This document shows, one piece after another, positions 51,246-60,002 of a stretch of 64,000 bases of DNA. This DNA comes from Methanomethylovorans sp041447285 (GTDB lineage: Archaea > Halobacteriota > Methanosarcinia > Methanosarcinales > Methanosarcinaceae): positions 1-64,000 of the forward strand of contig NZ_JBGMEB010000006.1 in the NCBI RefSeq assembly GCF_041447285.1. The letters run 5' to 3'. Below the pieces are notes generated by a model. It worked only from the letters and a program-made list of their open reading frames with translations. It had not been told where the DNA came from and made no database searches. A program made the position numbers and the translations under genes. How positions within the stretch are numbered: the first letter of the stretch is position 1; every line of letters begins with the position of its first letter.

Positions 51246-52288
51246 TTCAGCAAACAAGCACAAAAGATCTCTGGACTGTTAAGTATAGGCCTTCAAGACT
51301 TGAAGAGATCGCAGGTAATGAAGAGTCTGTGAATACCCTTCACAGGCTCGCCTCATCGCGCAATGTTCCTCACTTGTTATTGTATGGGCCAGTGAATTCC
51401 GGAAAAGCTACTGCTGCCTTTGCTCTGGGACAAGAGCTTTATGGAGAAGGCTTTGAAAGAAGTTTCACTTACTTTAATGCATCTGATTTCTTTGACAAAG
51501 GTAAAAGCTATCTGGTCAGGGACAAGAGGTTTACGCGTATCCTGGGCACTGACGATCCCCGGAAAATCCAAAAAAGTGTGATCTCTATCTTCAAGGAAAT
51601 AATCAATGAATATGCAAGTATGGCACCAATAGATTCTGATTATAAGATCATATTCATAGATAATTCCGAGACTCTTGACCAAAACGCTCAGCATGCTTTA
51701 AGGCGTATTATGGAAAAGTACACAGCAACCTGTAGGTTCATTCTTTCCACCACTCAGCCTTCAAGGTTGATAGCACCTCTGCGTTCCAGAGGCTTACAGC
51801 TATTTTTCAGGCATGTATCAGATGAAAAACTGAGTTGTTTTATAAAGGATGTAGCTAAACTAGAAGGTTTCCAAATCACAGAGGATGGCATACAGGCATT
51901 GCTATATCACTCACGTGGTAATGTGGCAACTTCACTTAATACGCTTCAGGTAGCAGTTGTCCTTACACATGGTGAAACAATAGGAACTCAGGCCATATAC
52001 GATGCCGCTGTCCGGGAGGAAGTAGCTGATATAAGGTCACTCTTTGAAGCCGCAACGGTTGGAAACATAATGGAGGCTCGAAAGATCATAGATCGTATGC
52101 TTGTAGACAACGGGTTTACTGGTTATGAGATACTTGAGCACCTTCACAGGATCGCTGCAGATTCCGGAGAACCTGGCCCCAGGGTTGCAAGGTGGACAAT
52201 TAAGATCGCAGATGCTAACTTTAAAATGTTGCAGGCTGCGAATGATAGGATACAGCTTGAAGCGCTTGTAGCAGATTTCTGTAATTAA
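51242..52288 (+). CDS. replication factor C small-subunit-like protein (degenerate ATPase), CTG start
   Basis: This 348-residue clamp-loader-like AAA+ protein begins, in frame, LIQQTSTKDLWTVKYRPSRL. The RFC box KYRP lies upstream of the first conventional start (GTG at 51329), so that start would cut off conserved sequence. The best initiator is CTG overlapping the secD stop (CTGA), with GGTGAGG just before it. Motifs are altered: P-loop GPVNSGKA (no T/S), Walker B FIDNSE instead of DEAD, and SRG instead of the SRC arginine-finger motif. It is probably an accessory, non-ATP-hydrolysing subunit of RFC in Methanosarcina-type three-subunit loaders. Confidence 0.75.
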   Translation: MIQQTSTKDLWTVKYRPSRLEEIAGNEESVNTLHRLASSRNVPHLLLYGPVNSGKATAAFALGQELYGEGFERSFTYFNASDFFDKGKSYLVRDKRFTRILGTDDPRKIQKSVISIFKEIINEYASMAPIDSDYKIIFIDNSETLDQNAQHALRRIMEKYTATCRFILSTTQPSRLIAPLRSRGLQLFFRHVSDEKLSCFIKDVAKLEGFQITEDGIQALLYHSRGNVATSLNTLQVAVVLTHGETIGTQAIYDAAVREEVADIRSLFEAATVGNIMEARKIIDRMLVDNGFTGYEILEHLHRIAADSGEPGPRVARWTIKIADANFKMLQAANDRIQLEALVADFCN

Positions 52289-52311
52289 TACTTCAACTTT
52301 AATCAGCGATT

Positions 52312-53952
52312 ATGAAAACAACCAGTGAATTCACTTTGGCTTGCCGTGAGCTTCTGGACAAAGTACTTAGGGGGGAGATACAAGATCCTGAGCAATTAGT
52401 CCAGGCAAAGAAGCAGGTATGTAAAGATCATAAGTTGTCTTCTCTACCCACGAATGCGGATATTATCATATCCGGAAATGAGGACGAGCAACTTTTGGTC
52501 AGGGATTTCCTTCGAAAAAAACCTGTACGTACTATATCTGGCGTAGCTGTGGTTGCAGCTATGACGTCCCCTGCTCCATGTCCGCATGGAACATGCGTTC
52601 CTTGTCCCGGGGGTCCTGATTCTTCTTTTGCCTCCCCTCAAAGCTACATGGGGCAGGAACCTTCCACAATGCGGGCAATACAATGCGAATATGACCCATA
52701 TAAGATAACCACTGCCCGGCTTGAACAATTAAAACAGATAGGTCATGATATAGGGAAAGCCGAGCTTATCATAATGGGGGGAACATATTCTGCTAGAAGT
52801 TTGGATTATCAGGAGTGGTACGTAAAAAGATGTCTTGAGGCCATGAATGACTTTTATGGCACCGGATGGAGGGCTAATGTAGAAGTTATTGGCAACGAGC
52901 TTCCTTATATTCCTCTTGAGGAGGTGCAGAAAGCCAACGAAACAGCAAAAGTCCGAAATGTAGGCATTACTTTTGAAACAAGACCTGACTGGACCAAAGA
53001 AGGGCATGTAGATATATTATTAAAATTGGGTGCTACTAAAGTGGAGATTGGAGTTCAAAGTACTTACGATTTTGTCCTTTCCAGAATCAATCGGGGACAT
53101 TCTGTTTCAGATACCATTGAGGCAAACAGGGTTTTGCGAGACAGTGCTCTGAAAGTGGGTTTTCACATGATGCCTCATCTTCCGGGAATGGATGCTGAAG
53201 GGGATGTTCGTAACTTCGAAAGATTGTTCAAAGATACTCGATTCATGCCTGATTATCTAAAAATATATCCAACGCTGGTCACAGAGGGAACAGAACTTCA
53301 CAGGATGTGGAAGAATGGGGAATATGAAGCTCTTACAGATGAAAATGCCGTAGAGCTGCTTTCTAGGATCAAATCATTTCTGCCTAAGTGGGTAAGGTTG
53401 CAGAGGATACAAAGGGATATTCCTGCTTACCAGATTCTCGCAGGTACTCGTAAAAGCAATATTCGGCAACTTGCTAAAAGCATGCTGGAAGAACATGGCG
53501 GATCATGTAGGTGCATCCGTTGTCGTGAAGTAGGCCATAATATTCTTAATGGAAAGGAGCCTGACCCTGAGAATATTAAGCTAGTTGTCGAAAAATATGA
53601 TTGCTGTGGAGGCGTGGAGCATTTCATATCTTTCGAAGATGTCCGGTCAGATATTCTGATAGGTTTTCTGAGACTTAGGTTTCCTTATGATCCTCATAGG
53701 CTTGAGCTTCAGAACTCAGCGCTGGTCAGAGAACTGCATGTATATGGTTCTATGGTTCCTGTAGGTGAAACTGCAAAAAAGTATGATTGGCAGCATAGGG
53801 GCTATGGGGCAGAATTACTTGCCTGTGCAGAGGAACTGGCAAAAGATGCAGGATTTGAAAAGATATCAATTATAAGTGGGATTGGGGTAAGGGAATATTA
53901 TCGCAAGCAAGGTTATGTGCTGGATGGAGTTTATATGTCTAAGTGGATTTAG
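52312..53952 (+). CDS. elp3: Elp3-like tRNA wobble-uridine modification enzyme
   Basis: This 546-residue protein combines a radical-SAM domain (CPHGTCVPCPGG, about 91-102; CEYDPYKI) with a C-terminal GNAT acetyltransferase domain (GYGAELLACAEELAKDAGFEKI, about 500). Archaeal Elp3 makes carboxymethyl-type groups on U34 of tRNA. It follows the RFC-like gene by 23 bp. Ends in TAG. Confidence 0.92.
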   Translation: MKTTSEFTLACRELLDKVLRGEIQDPEQLVQAKKQVCKDHKLSSLPTNADIIISGNEDEQLLVRDFLRKKPVRTISGVAVVAAMTSPAPCPHGTCVPCPGGPDSSFASPQSYMGQEPSTMRAIQCEYDPYKITTARLEQLKQIGHDIGKAELIIMGGTYSARSLDYQEWYVKRCLEAMNDFYGTGWRANVEVIGNELPYIPLEEVQKANETAKVRNVGITFETRPDWTKEGHVDILLKLGATKVEIGVQSTYDFVLSRINRGHSVSDTIEANRVLRDSALKVGFHMMPHLPGMDAEGDVRNFERLFKDTRFMPDYLKIYPTLVTEGTELHRMWKNGEYEALTDENAVELLSRIKSFLPKWVRLQRIQRDIPAYQILAGTRKSNIRQLAKSMLEEHGGSCRCIRCREVGHNILNGKEPDPENIKLVVEKYDCCGGVEHFISFEDVRSDILIGFLRLRFPYDPHRLELQNSALVRELHVYGSMVPVGETAKKYDWQHRGYGAELLACAEELAKDAGFEKISIISGIGVREYYRKQGYVLDGVYMSKWI

Positions 53953-53994
53953 ATACTTTTTTTAACGATGCATGCTAATCAACCAAGGACGACG

Positions 53995-54387
53995 ATGAGA
54001 AGTGATCAGATAGAAAAAATGTCGGAAAAGGAGATACTAGGCAAGATCCTGGAACTACTTGTCCATATCGATAAGAATTTAGACCGCTTAGTCCCCAAGG
54101 GTATACCAATGGCCCATATACAGCCAATGAAAGCTGAAGACAATATATTGCCCTGTGGCTTGGATATAATGACCTTGCTTTCTTTGCCGGAGCACTTGAG
54201 AACAACTGCAAAGGCGCTATTTGACAGAGGGCCATCTACTGCAGAAGAAATCTCAACAATCACTCATAAAGAAAGAGCTGTAGAAAGTGGTTATCTAAAT
54301 CAGCTTGTAAGAATGAAGCATGTGAAAAAGTATCGTGAAGGCAGAAAGGTTTATTTTTGCATCAATCATGATAGTGGAAATGATTAA
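53995..54387 (+). CDS. small HTH (winged-helix) transcription regulator-like protein
   Basis: This 130-residue protein has a short coiled N-terminal part (EILGKILELLVHIDKNLDRL) and a winged-helix-like C-terminal half (LRTTAKALFDRGPSTAEEIS; YLNQLVRMKHVKKYREGRKVYF), as in ArsR/MarR-type regulators. The start with AAGGA six bases upstream was chosen over an ATG nine codons earlier. It lies between elp3 and the MinD-like ATPase gene. Confidence 0.65.
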   Translation: MRSDQIEKMSEKEILGKILELLVHIDKNLDRLVPKGIPMAHIQPMKAEDNILPCGLDIMTLLSLPEHLRTTAKALFDRGPSTAEEISTITHKERAVESGYLNQLVRMKHVKKYREGRKVYFCINHDSGND

Positions 54388-54407
54388 ATTCCAGGCTTTT
54401 TTTCATA

Positions 54408-55178
54408 ATGGGTGATGTTGTGGGGATAACTGTAGCTGTACATTCTTCCAAAGGCGGAACCGGGAAAACATTCATCTCAATGAATCTTGCAGCATTATTG
54501 TCCAGCGATGGCTATAATGTTTGTTTGCTAGATATGGATCTGAAAGCACCTTCTTTATGTACTTTTTTTAATAAATGTCCTAAATGGTGGCTTAATGAAT
54601 ATCTTGACGCTAAATGTAACATCAATAGAGTATTGCATGAGATAAGTCCAGAACTAGGAACTAATGGCAAATTCGCTGTAGGTTTTTCAAATCCTGATAT
54701 TACTGCAATCAGAATGATCTCGAATATGGAGAGAAAATGGCAGGCAAAGGCATTAAAGTTGCTTTTGGATGCAAAAAAATCTCTATTTCAAAGTGGTATT
54801 GATGTACTAATTTTAGATACGGGTCCTGGTTTGGAGTTTGAGTCGGTCAATGCAATCGCTATTGCAGATATTGTACTTTCTGTGATGATACCTGGTAATA
54901 TAAGTTACAAGTCTACAGAGCAACTTGTGAACGGTGTTTATAAAAAGCTTGAAAAAAAATATTATTTAGTGGAAAACATGAGCCATAATCCTTCTGTATA
55001 TCTATCCGGGAAAAAGGAACTTTGTGGGATGTCTATCCTTGTTTCAATACCTTGTATGTGTGATGTTCCTCTGAAAAATGATAATTTTATATTTAGTTTA
55101 ACTGATCCTGGACATACATTTACAACTTATATAAAGAAATTATCTGAAACAATAGAAGAGCAGTTAATGAGTACATAA
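54408..55178 (+). CDS. ParA/MinD-like ATPase
   Basis: This 256-residue deviant Walker-A ATPase (SSKGGTGKTF, about 13-22) has LLDMDLKAPSL and LILDTGPGLEF. It lacks ferredoxin or Mrp-type Cys motifs, unlike the other three MinD-family proteins in the window. The role could be positioning or regulation; unknown. It follows the HTH gene by about 20 bp and is probably the last gene of the secF operon. Confidence 0.75.
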   Translation: MGDVVGITVAVHSSKGGTGKTFISMNLAALLSSDGYNVCLLDMDLKAPSLCTFFNKCPKWWLNEYLDAKCNINRVLHEISPELGTNGKFAVGFSNPDITAIRMISNMERKWQAKALKLLLDAKKSLFQSGIDVLILDTGPGLEFESVNAIAIADIVLSVMIPGNISYKSTEQLVNGVYKKLEKKYYLVENMSHNPSVYLSGKKELCGMSILVSIPCMCDVPLKNDNFIFSLTDPGHTFTTYIKKLSETIEEQLMST

Positions 55179-55184
55179 TCTGTT

Positions 55185-55997
55185 TCATCTGTTTCCTTTA
55201 TTACCAAGTATCTTCTTTATTTCAGTTTGCATATACTCTTCAATGGTGTCCTCTTTTATTTCCCTGGCCTTGCCTTCAAACGTGGTTATATCTTGAAGGA
55301 TGGCATGAAACATCAAAAAAAGGACAAATACAATCAGTGTAGAAAAAAGGGCAAGTATAGATCTTTCTATGGGATATACCAGAATAACTTTATTGAACAT
55401 TGCAGGAGTAAGGTCATAAAAAATAAGAGCTGCCGTTGAACCTGCAATGTGGTCTGCAAGTACGGCTATGGAAGCGATTAAATATAGATATATAACTAGA
55501 ATACCTTTAGATGAATTTATTTTTCTTCCATATTTATTATCAAATTTGAAAAATATGGCCAATACTAAAACATGATACCATGGATAATAGAATACGTCTC
55601 TCCCTGTAGGAAACACATACCATGCCAGAAGTGGAATGGCATAAAGTGTTAAGGCCACTTTTTTTCTGCCTGAAATTAGCAGAGCTCCTGTCAATGAGGA
55701 AAATACAGTAAAAAGTGGAGATATGATGTGGAATGTATCCTTTTCAAAAAAACTTGGATTACTTAGTCCATGTAACAGAACACCTGAAAACGATACTATT
55801 GGCCCAAAGATCGGACCGAAAATCATTCCGTTCAAAGCACTGAAAGAAACTACTGAGCTAATTCTGGAACCTTCTATTCCTATTACAGCGATGTCAGGTA
55901 GCCAGCTTGCAAAATATGTAGCAATTATGCCAAGTAAGACAAAAAATAATAAAATGTCTTTTGAAGGACGCATAATTGCCATGAAGTGTCTTTTCAC
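55185..55997 (-). CDS. polytopic membrane protein (ECF-S-like?)
   Basis: This 270-residue protein has about seven membrane helices and a charged C-terminal tail. SFSALNGMIFGPIFGPIV and DHIAGSTAALIFYDLTPAMF recall ECF-type substrate-binding components, but no ECF energising unit is adjacent. The function is not known. It is convergent to the MinD-like gene. Confidence 0.6.
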   Translation of the reverse strand: MKRHFMAIMRPSKDILLFFVLLGIIATYFASWLPDIAVIGIEGSRISSVVSFSALNGMIFGPIFGPIVSFSGVLLHGLSNPSFFEKDTFHIISPLFTVFSSLTGALLISGRKKVALTLYAIPLLAWYVFPTGRDVFYYPWYHVLVLAIFFKFDNKYGRKINSSKGILVIYLYLIASIAVLADHIAGSTAALIFYDLTPAMFNKVILVYPIERSILALFSTLIVFVLFLMFHAILQDITTFEGKAREIKEDTIEEYMQTEIKKILGNKGNR

Positions 55998-56347
55998 AAA
56001 ACAACTAATGGGAAAAGATGATTTAAAGCTTCTTAATTTCGATGGCTATGTACATGTATATGCCTATATTTCTGAAATCATTTATTCAAGGAATATCGAC
56101 AGTAATCCTCAAATGCTACATTTTTTTAAATAGTTTCAACTTATATAAAAAAACAAGTCAATAACAGAAATTAATTAATGGATTTTCTCATTTAATAGAT
56201 GCTTGATCTTTTATATATTCTGTCATTGTATATTGTTTTACAAACACAATTATCATTAACTATATATATGATAATATACATAGAACTCGCGCGATCGGTT
56301 AAAATTTTTATAACTGTTATAAGCTTTGTACAAAGCGGGAGGTTAAC
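55998..56347. other. 350-bp intergenic region upstream of DUF1699 gene 1
   Basis: No gene was recognised. It is AT-rich. An inverted repeat TTATCAT/ATGATAA (56250-56274) encloses an ACTATATATAT TATA-like stretch, and palindromes follow before the start codon. It is the likely promoter of the DUF1699 gene. Confidence 0.45.
56308..56336. promoter_or_regulatory. two abutting perfect palindromes before DUF1699 gene 1
   Basis: TTATAAC-T-GTTATAA (56308-56322) is immediately followed by GCTTTGTACAAAGC (56323-56336), and GGGAGGT (56337-56343) follows directly as the SD. Each palindrome is perfect. They could be an operator or mRNA elements controlling SD access. Confidence 0.55.
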
Positions 56348-56749
56348 TTGAAAATAAGAGTAGTAAGTTCAAAAGAAGAGATAGAGACCCTGCACCAGAG
56401 TGAAGAAATGATACACCTGGCTTTCAGGCCATCAAACACAGATATCTTTTCAATGGTTGCAAAATGTCCTAAACTTAAGGCTATTCACATGCCAACCTCA
56501 TATAAGAAGACACTTTCCAAGTCATCCCTTATGTTCCTTGAAATGCAGGGTGTAAAGATTCTTGAAGGTGATGTATGGGGACACAGGGAAGTAATAGAAG
56601 AATATTCTGAGATCTCACAGCATGTATATGATCGGATCCACCAGTACAAGGAACAGGGTATGTCTGATGAAGACATAGTAAAACAGATGCGGACTGAAAC
56701 TGGCTTAAGTTCCGATATTCTTTCTTTCCTTATACGCAGAATTAAGTGA
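56348..56749 (+). CDS. DUF1699 family protein 1
   Basis: This 133-residue protein of the Methanosarcinales DUF1699 family has KIRVVSSKEEIETL, HLAFRPSNTDIFSM, LEGDVWGHREVIEEYSEIS and a helical C-terminus. It begins with TTG; GGGAGGT stands five bases before it. It has a paralogue about 520 bp downstream with about 60 per cent identity by eye. The family function is unknown. Confidence 0.85.
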   Translation: MKIRVVSSKEEIETLHQSEEMIHLAFRPSNTDIFSMVAKCPKLKAIHMPTSYKKTLSKSSLMFLEMQGVKILEGDVWGHREVIEEYSEISQHVYDRIHQYKEQGMSDEDIVKQMRTETGLSSDILSFLIRRIK

Positions 56750-56762
56750 GGGACTTTCCCTC
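56748..56762 (+). terminator. hairpin at the stop codon of DUF1699 gene 1
   Basis: GAGGGA-CTT-TCCCTC is a 6-bp stem with 3-base loop overlapping the TGA stop. T-rich sequence is limited, so the terminator role is probable but weak. Confidence 0.4.
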
Positions 56763-57269
56763 CCATAATTTATTCAAGATTATCATAAACTGTATATTCT
56801 AATCTCCTGTCATTCTGCTATTTATTTACGCTGTTCGTGCTACTGTTTTGATTTATTCAGTTGTTCTGGACGATATTATGTGTATATGTGTATTCCACAT
56901 TGTATGTATAACTTATACACTTATGTTCTATTTGCAATGAGGATATTTATGCTATTTTTTAACTTCACTTATTTTTATGTGTATTATATCATTTTGATCA
57001 GAGTCAACAACAAAATTGATATATGTATACTATGTAATTATTAGGTACATGTTGGCTCCAGCATCATGTTGAAATTTTTTAACTTTGTAATTTGGTTTGC
57101 ATCGTGTTTTAGTCAAATAAAAGTAGTTTAATAACATCTAACGATTACAATATACATATAATAGTAGTTTGATAAACTTTAAATATAAAGTTGTAGATAC
57201 ACTAAGCTAGGGTTTCAAAGTATTTTATTTTGTAAACACAATATTTTGCAATCCACAGAGGTACAAGAT
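56763..57269. other. 507-bp AT-rich region between the two DUF1699 genes
   Basis: No protein gene or structured RNA was recognised. It contains the promoter with direct repeats (see the separate entry) and a TTAAATATA TATA box (57179-57187). The length is large for this compact genome and could hide a small RNA. Confidence 0.4.
57123..57187 (+). promoter_or_regulatory. direct repeats and TATA box of DUF1699 gene 2
   Basis: AGTAGTTTRATAA occurs at 57123-57135 and 57164-57176, 41 bp apart (about four helical turns). The second copy abuts the TATA box TTAAATATA (57179-57187). This geometry suits a regulator contacting the BRE/TATA region. Confidence 0.5.
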
Positions 57270-57668
57270 ATGAAAATAAGAGTTGTCAGTTCCAAAGAAG
57301 AAATCAATACGTTGAGTCCAAATGAAGAAATAGTGCATCTTGCGTTCAGACCATCCAACACAGACATTTTCTCACTTATTATGAAGTGCCCACAGGTCAA
57401 GGCGCTCCACATTCCAAGCTCTTACAAGAGGACTATATCCAACTCTGCAAAAATGTATCTTAAAATGCAGGGTATTGAGCTTCTTGAGGGAGATGTATGG
57501 GGACACCGCAAGGATATCAATGAATACTCTGAGGTTTCCCAGAATGTTTATGACCGCATAAAGCAGTACCGTCTGGATGGAATGCAGGAAGACGATATTA
57601 CTGATAAAATGGTCAGGGAGACCAGGCTCAGTCCGGATTTCATTTCTTTCCTTATTAAGAGCAATTAA
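57270..57668 (+). CDS. DUF1699 family protein 2
   Basis: This 132-residue paralogue of the upstream gene shares KIRVVSSKEEI, HLAFRPSNTDIFS, SYK-T-S, LEGDVWGHR and the YDRI-QY C-terminal helix. The ATG with AGAGGT upstream was chosen; an in-frame start eight codons earlier is not supported. The pair has separate promoters and leader organisation, so they may be expressed under different conditions. Confidence 0.85.
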   Translation: MKIRVVSSKEEINTLSPNEEIVHLAFRPSNTDIFSLIMKCPQVKALHIPSSYKRTISNSAKMYLKMQGIELLEGDVWGHRKDINEYSEVSQNVYDRIKQYRLDGMQEDDITDKMVRETRLSPDFISFLIKSN

Positions 57669-57677
57669 TTACTATGC

Positions 57678-57695
57678 GGGTCTGTTTGACCCAGC
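57678..57695 (+). terminator. terminator-like hairpin after DUF1699 gene 2
   Basis: GGGTC and GACCC form a 5-bp stem (57678-57692) extended by TGC/GCA with a bulge, followed by TTTTCTACTTTT. It ends the DUF1699 transcript. Confidence 0.55.
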
Positions 57696-57818
57696 ATTTT
57701 CTACTTTTGTTAGTTTTATAAGTTCTTCAATTTTTTGAAAATGCTGTTATATGTAGTATTTTCAGTTTCTCTAAAGTACACCTCAAAAGTGAAAAGGCTC
57801 AAAAGGCCTAGAATACTT

Positions 57819-58013
57819 TCACTCTACATCCATCAATTTAATACCTATTCCGGAAATAAGAAGTATGAATATCACTAAAGAGGCTATGAATCCATAACTT
57901 TCCATTGATGGATCAGAGCCGGAAGAAAAGGCAGAATGGGAAATAATAATAAGAGCGATCAAGACCAGCACTGAGCCAGTGGAAGATATGATTTCAAGGG
58001 TCTTTTTATCCAT
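57819..58013 (-). CDS. small two-helix membrane protein
   Basis: This 64-residue protein has helices at about 10-27 (SSTGSVLVLIALIIISHSAF) and about 39-59 (YGFIASLVIFILLISGIGIKL). The function is unknown. The ATG giving MDKKTLEI was chosen over an upstream TTG. It is divergent from the Hjc-like gene. Confidence 0.5.
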   Translation of the reverse strand: MDKKTLEIISSTGSVLVLIALIIISHSAFSSGSDPSMESYGFIASLVIFILLISGIGIKLMDVE

Positions 58014-58094
58014 GAGGTTCAATAAGAGGGTAATCTACATCAATTTAACGCACTGGGATCTTGTCAGCTTGGAAATATATCTGATGTGGAATTC

Positions 58095-58592
58095 ATGACA
58101 GAATTTGAAAGAGTACTTGTACAATCATTCAATACTTTCTTCACTGAAAATGGGGTAAAAGGAATAGCTCACAGAGTAAAGCAGCATAGGTTTACTCCCC
58201 AGTTTCTTGATGTGCTGGTGGATTCTCTTGATCCGGATTATTATATGGGTATAGAATGTAAAAGTATTTCTGTGGATAAAGGAGCAAAAGCCCTCTATTT
58301 TTCTCAGCATTTCACTGTGGATAAAAAGGGCAGTCATCAGATAGAAAGAATTTCTGATTTTCTCAGACTTTCAGGACGTGCCGGTTTTCTGGCAGTGGAA
58401 TTACGAATGGGAGTCGGTCATTCTCGTGAAGCATATATCGTACCCTGGACAGAACTGCATACTCTTTTCAATACTGAAGGCGAGAATAAGTTATCTATAT
58501 CTGATCTGAAAGAATATGCTATGATTGAGAGAGAAGGTAACAGATATCGCATAGATCCAGCTAAATGGAAGGCTGGAAGGGTACTCGGATGA
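58095..58592 (+). CDS. Hjc-like nuclease (PD-(D/E)xK fold)
   Basis: This 165-residue protein has a Glu near the N-terminus (TEFERVLVQSFN), an Asp in FLDVLVDS and GIECKS, giving the E...D...ExK set of Holliday-junction-resolvase-like/restriction-type nucleases. Family placement is moderately sure. Its stop overlaps the RecJ-like gene start (ATGA), suggesting joint action in DNA repair. A GTG three codons earlier is an alternative start. Confidence 0.65.
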   Translation: MTEFERVLVQSFNTFFTENGVKGIAHRVKQHRFTPQFLDVLVDSLDPDYYMGIECKSISVDKGAKALYFSQHFTVDKKGSHQIERISDFLRLSGRAGFLAVELRMGVGHSREAYIVPWTELHTLFNTEGENKLSISDLKEYAMIEREGNRYRIDPAKWKAGRVLG

Positions 58593-60001
58593 GGGTTGGA
58601 ATGTCGGATTGTCTACATCAAATGAGGATACGTGCAAAGAAATGTGCAGATACGATTCAAAAGAAACATGAAGTAAAAGTCGTATCACATATAGATGCAG
58701 ATGGGATCACATCGGCGGCAATTATCTGCAAGGCTCTTGACCGTGCAGGTATTGAAAATTCTATCAGTTTCGTAAAACAACTGGATGAAAATACGATATA
58801 TGGGCTGGCGGATCAAAATCCGGAACTTGTCATATTCACTGATATGGGAAGTGGGATGCTTGAACATATCATTTCTTCTGGCTTGGAGGCAGTGATATCT
58901 GATCATCATCGTCCCCGAGGGGATTCAGAAAACCTGGTAAAGGATCATATTAATCCTCATCTTTTCGGAGCCAATGGCTCCACGGACATAAGCGGTTCAG
59001 GGACAACATACCTGTTGGCTAATGAACTAGGTGATAACCGTGACCTTGCAGGCCTTGCGATAGTAGGTGCCATAGGGGATATGCAGAACAGGCGCAATGG
59101 TCATCTTGTCAGCCTCAATCGGGAAATACTGGAAGAAGGCGTTTCTAACAGGGTGCTATCATTTGAAAAAGATATCATGCTCTTTGGGAAGCAAACAAGG
59201 CCTATTTTTAAACTGCTGCAATATGCATCAGATCCATATCTGCCGGGACTTACCGGAAATGAAGATGCTTGTATAGATTTTCTTCATCGTATCGGGCTTC
59301 GTTTTGGCGATGATGATCGTTGGAGAAGATGGATAGACTTGGAAATAGGGGAAAAACAAAAGATAGTTTCTGCCCTCATGCAACACGGTCTTTCTTCCGG
59401 GCAAGAGTCCTATAAACTTGAGAGGCTCATAGGAGAAGTATATCTATTGTTGAATGAGAGAGAGGGCACTGAAATGAGAGATGCCACCGAGTATTCAACA
59501 TTGTTGAATGCAACTGGGAGGTATGATTTTGCTGAAGTGGGGATGACCGTATGCATGGGTGATAGGGAAGCTGCATACCATAAGGCAAGCAAATTGCTCA
59601 CTGAGCATCGGTCTAACCTTGTTAATGGTCTTAGCTTTGTAAAAGAGAACGGCATCACCAAGCTTAATAATTTGCAATATTTCGATGCGGGTTCAAATAT
59701 AAAGGAGACAATTATCGGGATTGTTGCTGGAATGAGCACTTCAGTTGCCGCGGACAGAAATTACCCCATTATAGCTTTTGCAAATGCTGAAAACGGGGTG
59801 AAAGTCTCTGCCAGGGGTACACAGGATCTGGTGAGAAAAGGCCTCAACCTTTCAGAAGCATTGGCTGTTGTGTCTGCAGAGGTTGGCGGCGCCGGAGGCG
59901 GGCATGATATTGCAGCCGGTGCAACTATTCCTGAAAACTCCAAGGATGAGTTTATCCGTAGACTTGATTCAATAATTGGCCTTCAGGTCTCAAAAAAATG
60001 A
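58589..60001 (+). CDS. RecJ-like DHH/DHHA1 phosphoesterase (archaeal GAN-type exonuclease)
   Basis: This 470-residue protein has VVSHIDADGITSAAI (about 33-47), SDHHRPRGD (DHH motif) and the C-terminal DHHA1 motif GGAGGGHDIAAGATI. Archaeal RecJ-like proteins degrade single-stranded DNA or RNA and associate with the GINS/Cdc45-like replisome. Overlap with the preceding nuclease gene fits a repair/replication unit. The ATG overlapping the upstream stop was taken over one eight codons earlier. Confidence 0.85.
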   Translation: MRVGMSDCLHQMRIRAKKCADTIQKKHEVKVVSHIDADGITSAAIICKALDRAGIENSISFVKQLDENTIYGLADQNPELVIFTDMGSGMLEHIISSGLEAVISDHHRPRGDSENLVKDHINPHLFGANGSTDISGSGTTYLLANELGDNRDLAGLAIVGAIGDMQNRRNGHLVSLNREILEEGVSNRVLSFEKDIMLFGKQTRPIFKLLQYASDPYLPGLTGNEDACIDFLHRIGLRFGDDDRWRRWIDLEIGEKQKIVSALMQHGLSSGQESYKLERLIGEVYLLLNEREGTEMRDATEYSTLLNATGRYDFAEVGMTVCMGDREAAYHKASKLLTEHRSNLVNGLSFVKENGITKLNNLQYFDAGSNIKETIIGIVAGMSTSVAADRNYPIIAFANAENGVKVSARGTQDLVRKGLNLSEALAVVSAEVGGAGGGHDIAAGATIPENSKDEFIRRLDSIIGLQVSKK

Positions 60002-60002
60002 A

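Noticed and set aside
53950..53952. TAG stop of elp3 as a readthrough site
   Set aside because: The GNAT domain is complete and the next gene starts within 45 bases in its own context.
53968..53994. Earlier ATG for the small HTH gene
   Set aside because: It has no ribosome binding site, whereas the ATG nine codons later has AAGGA at good spacing.
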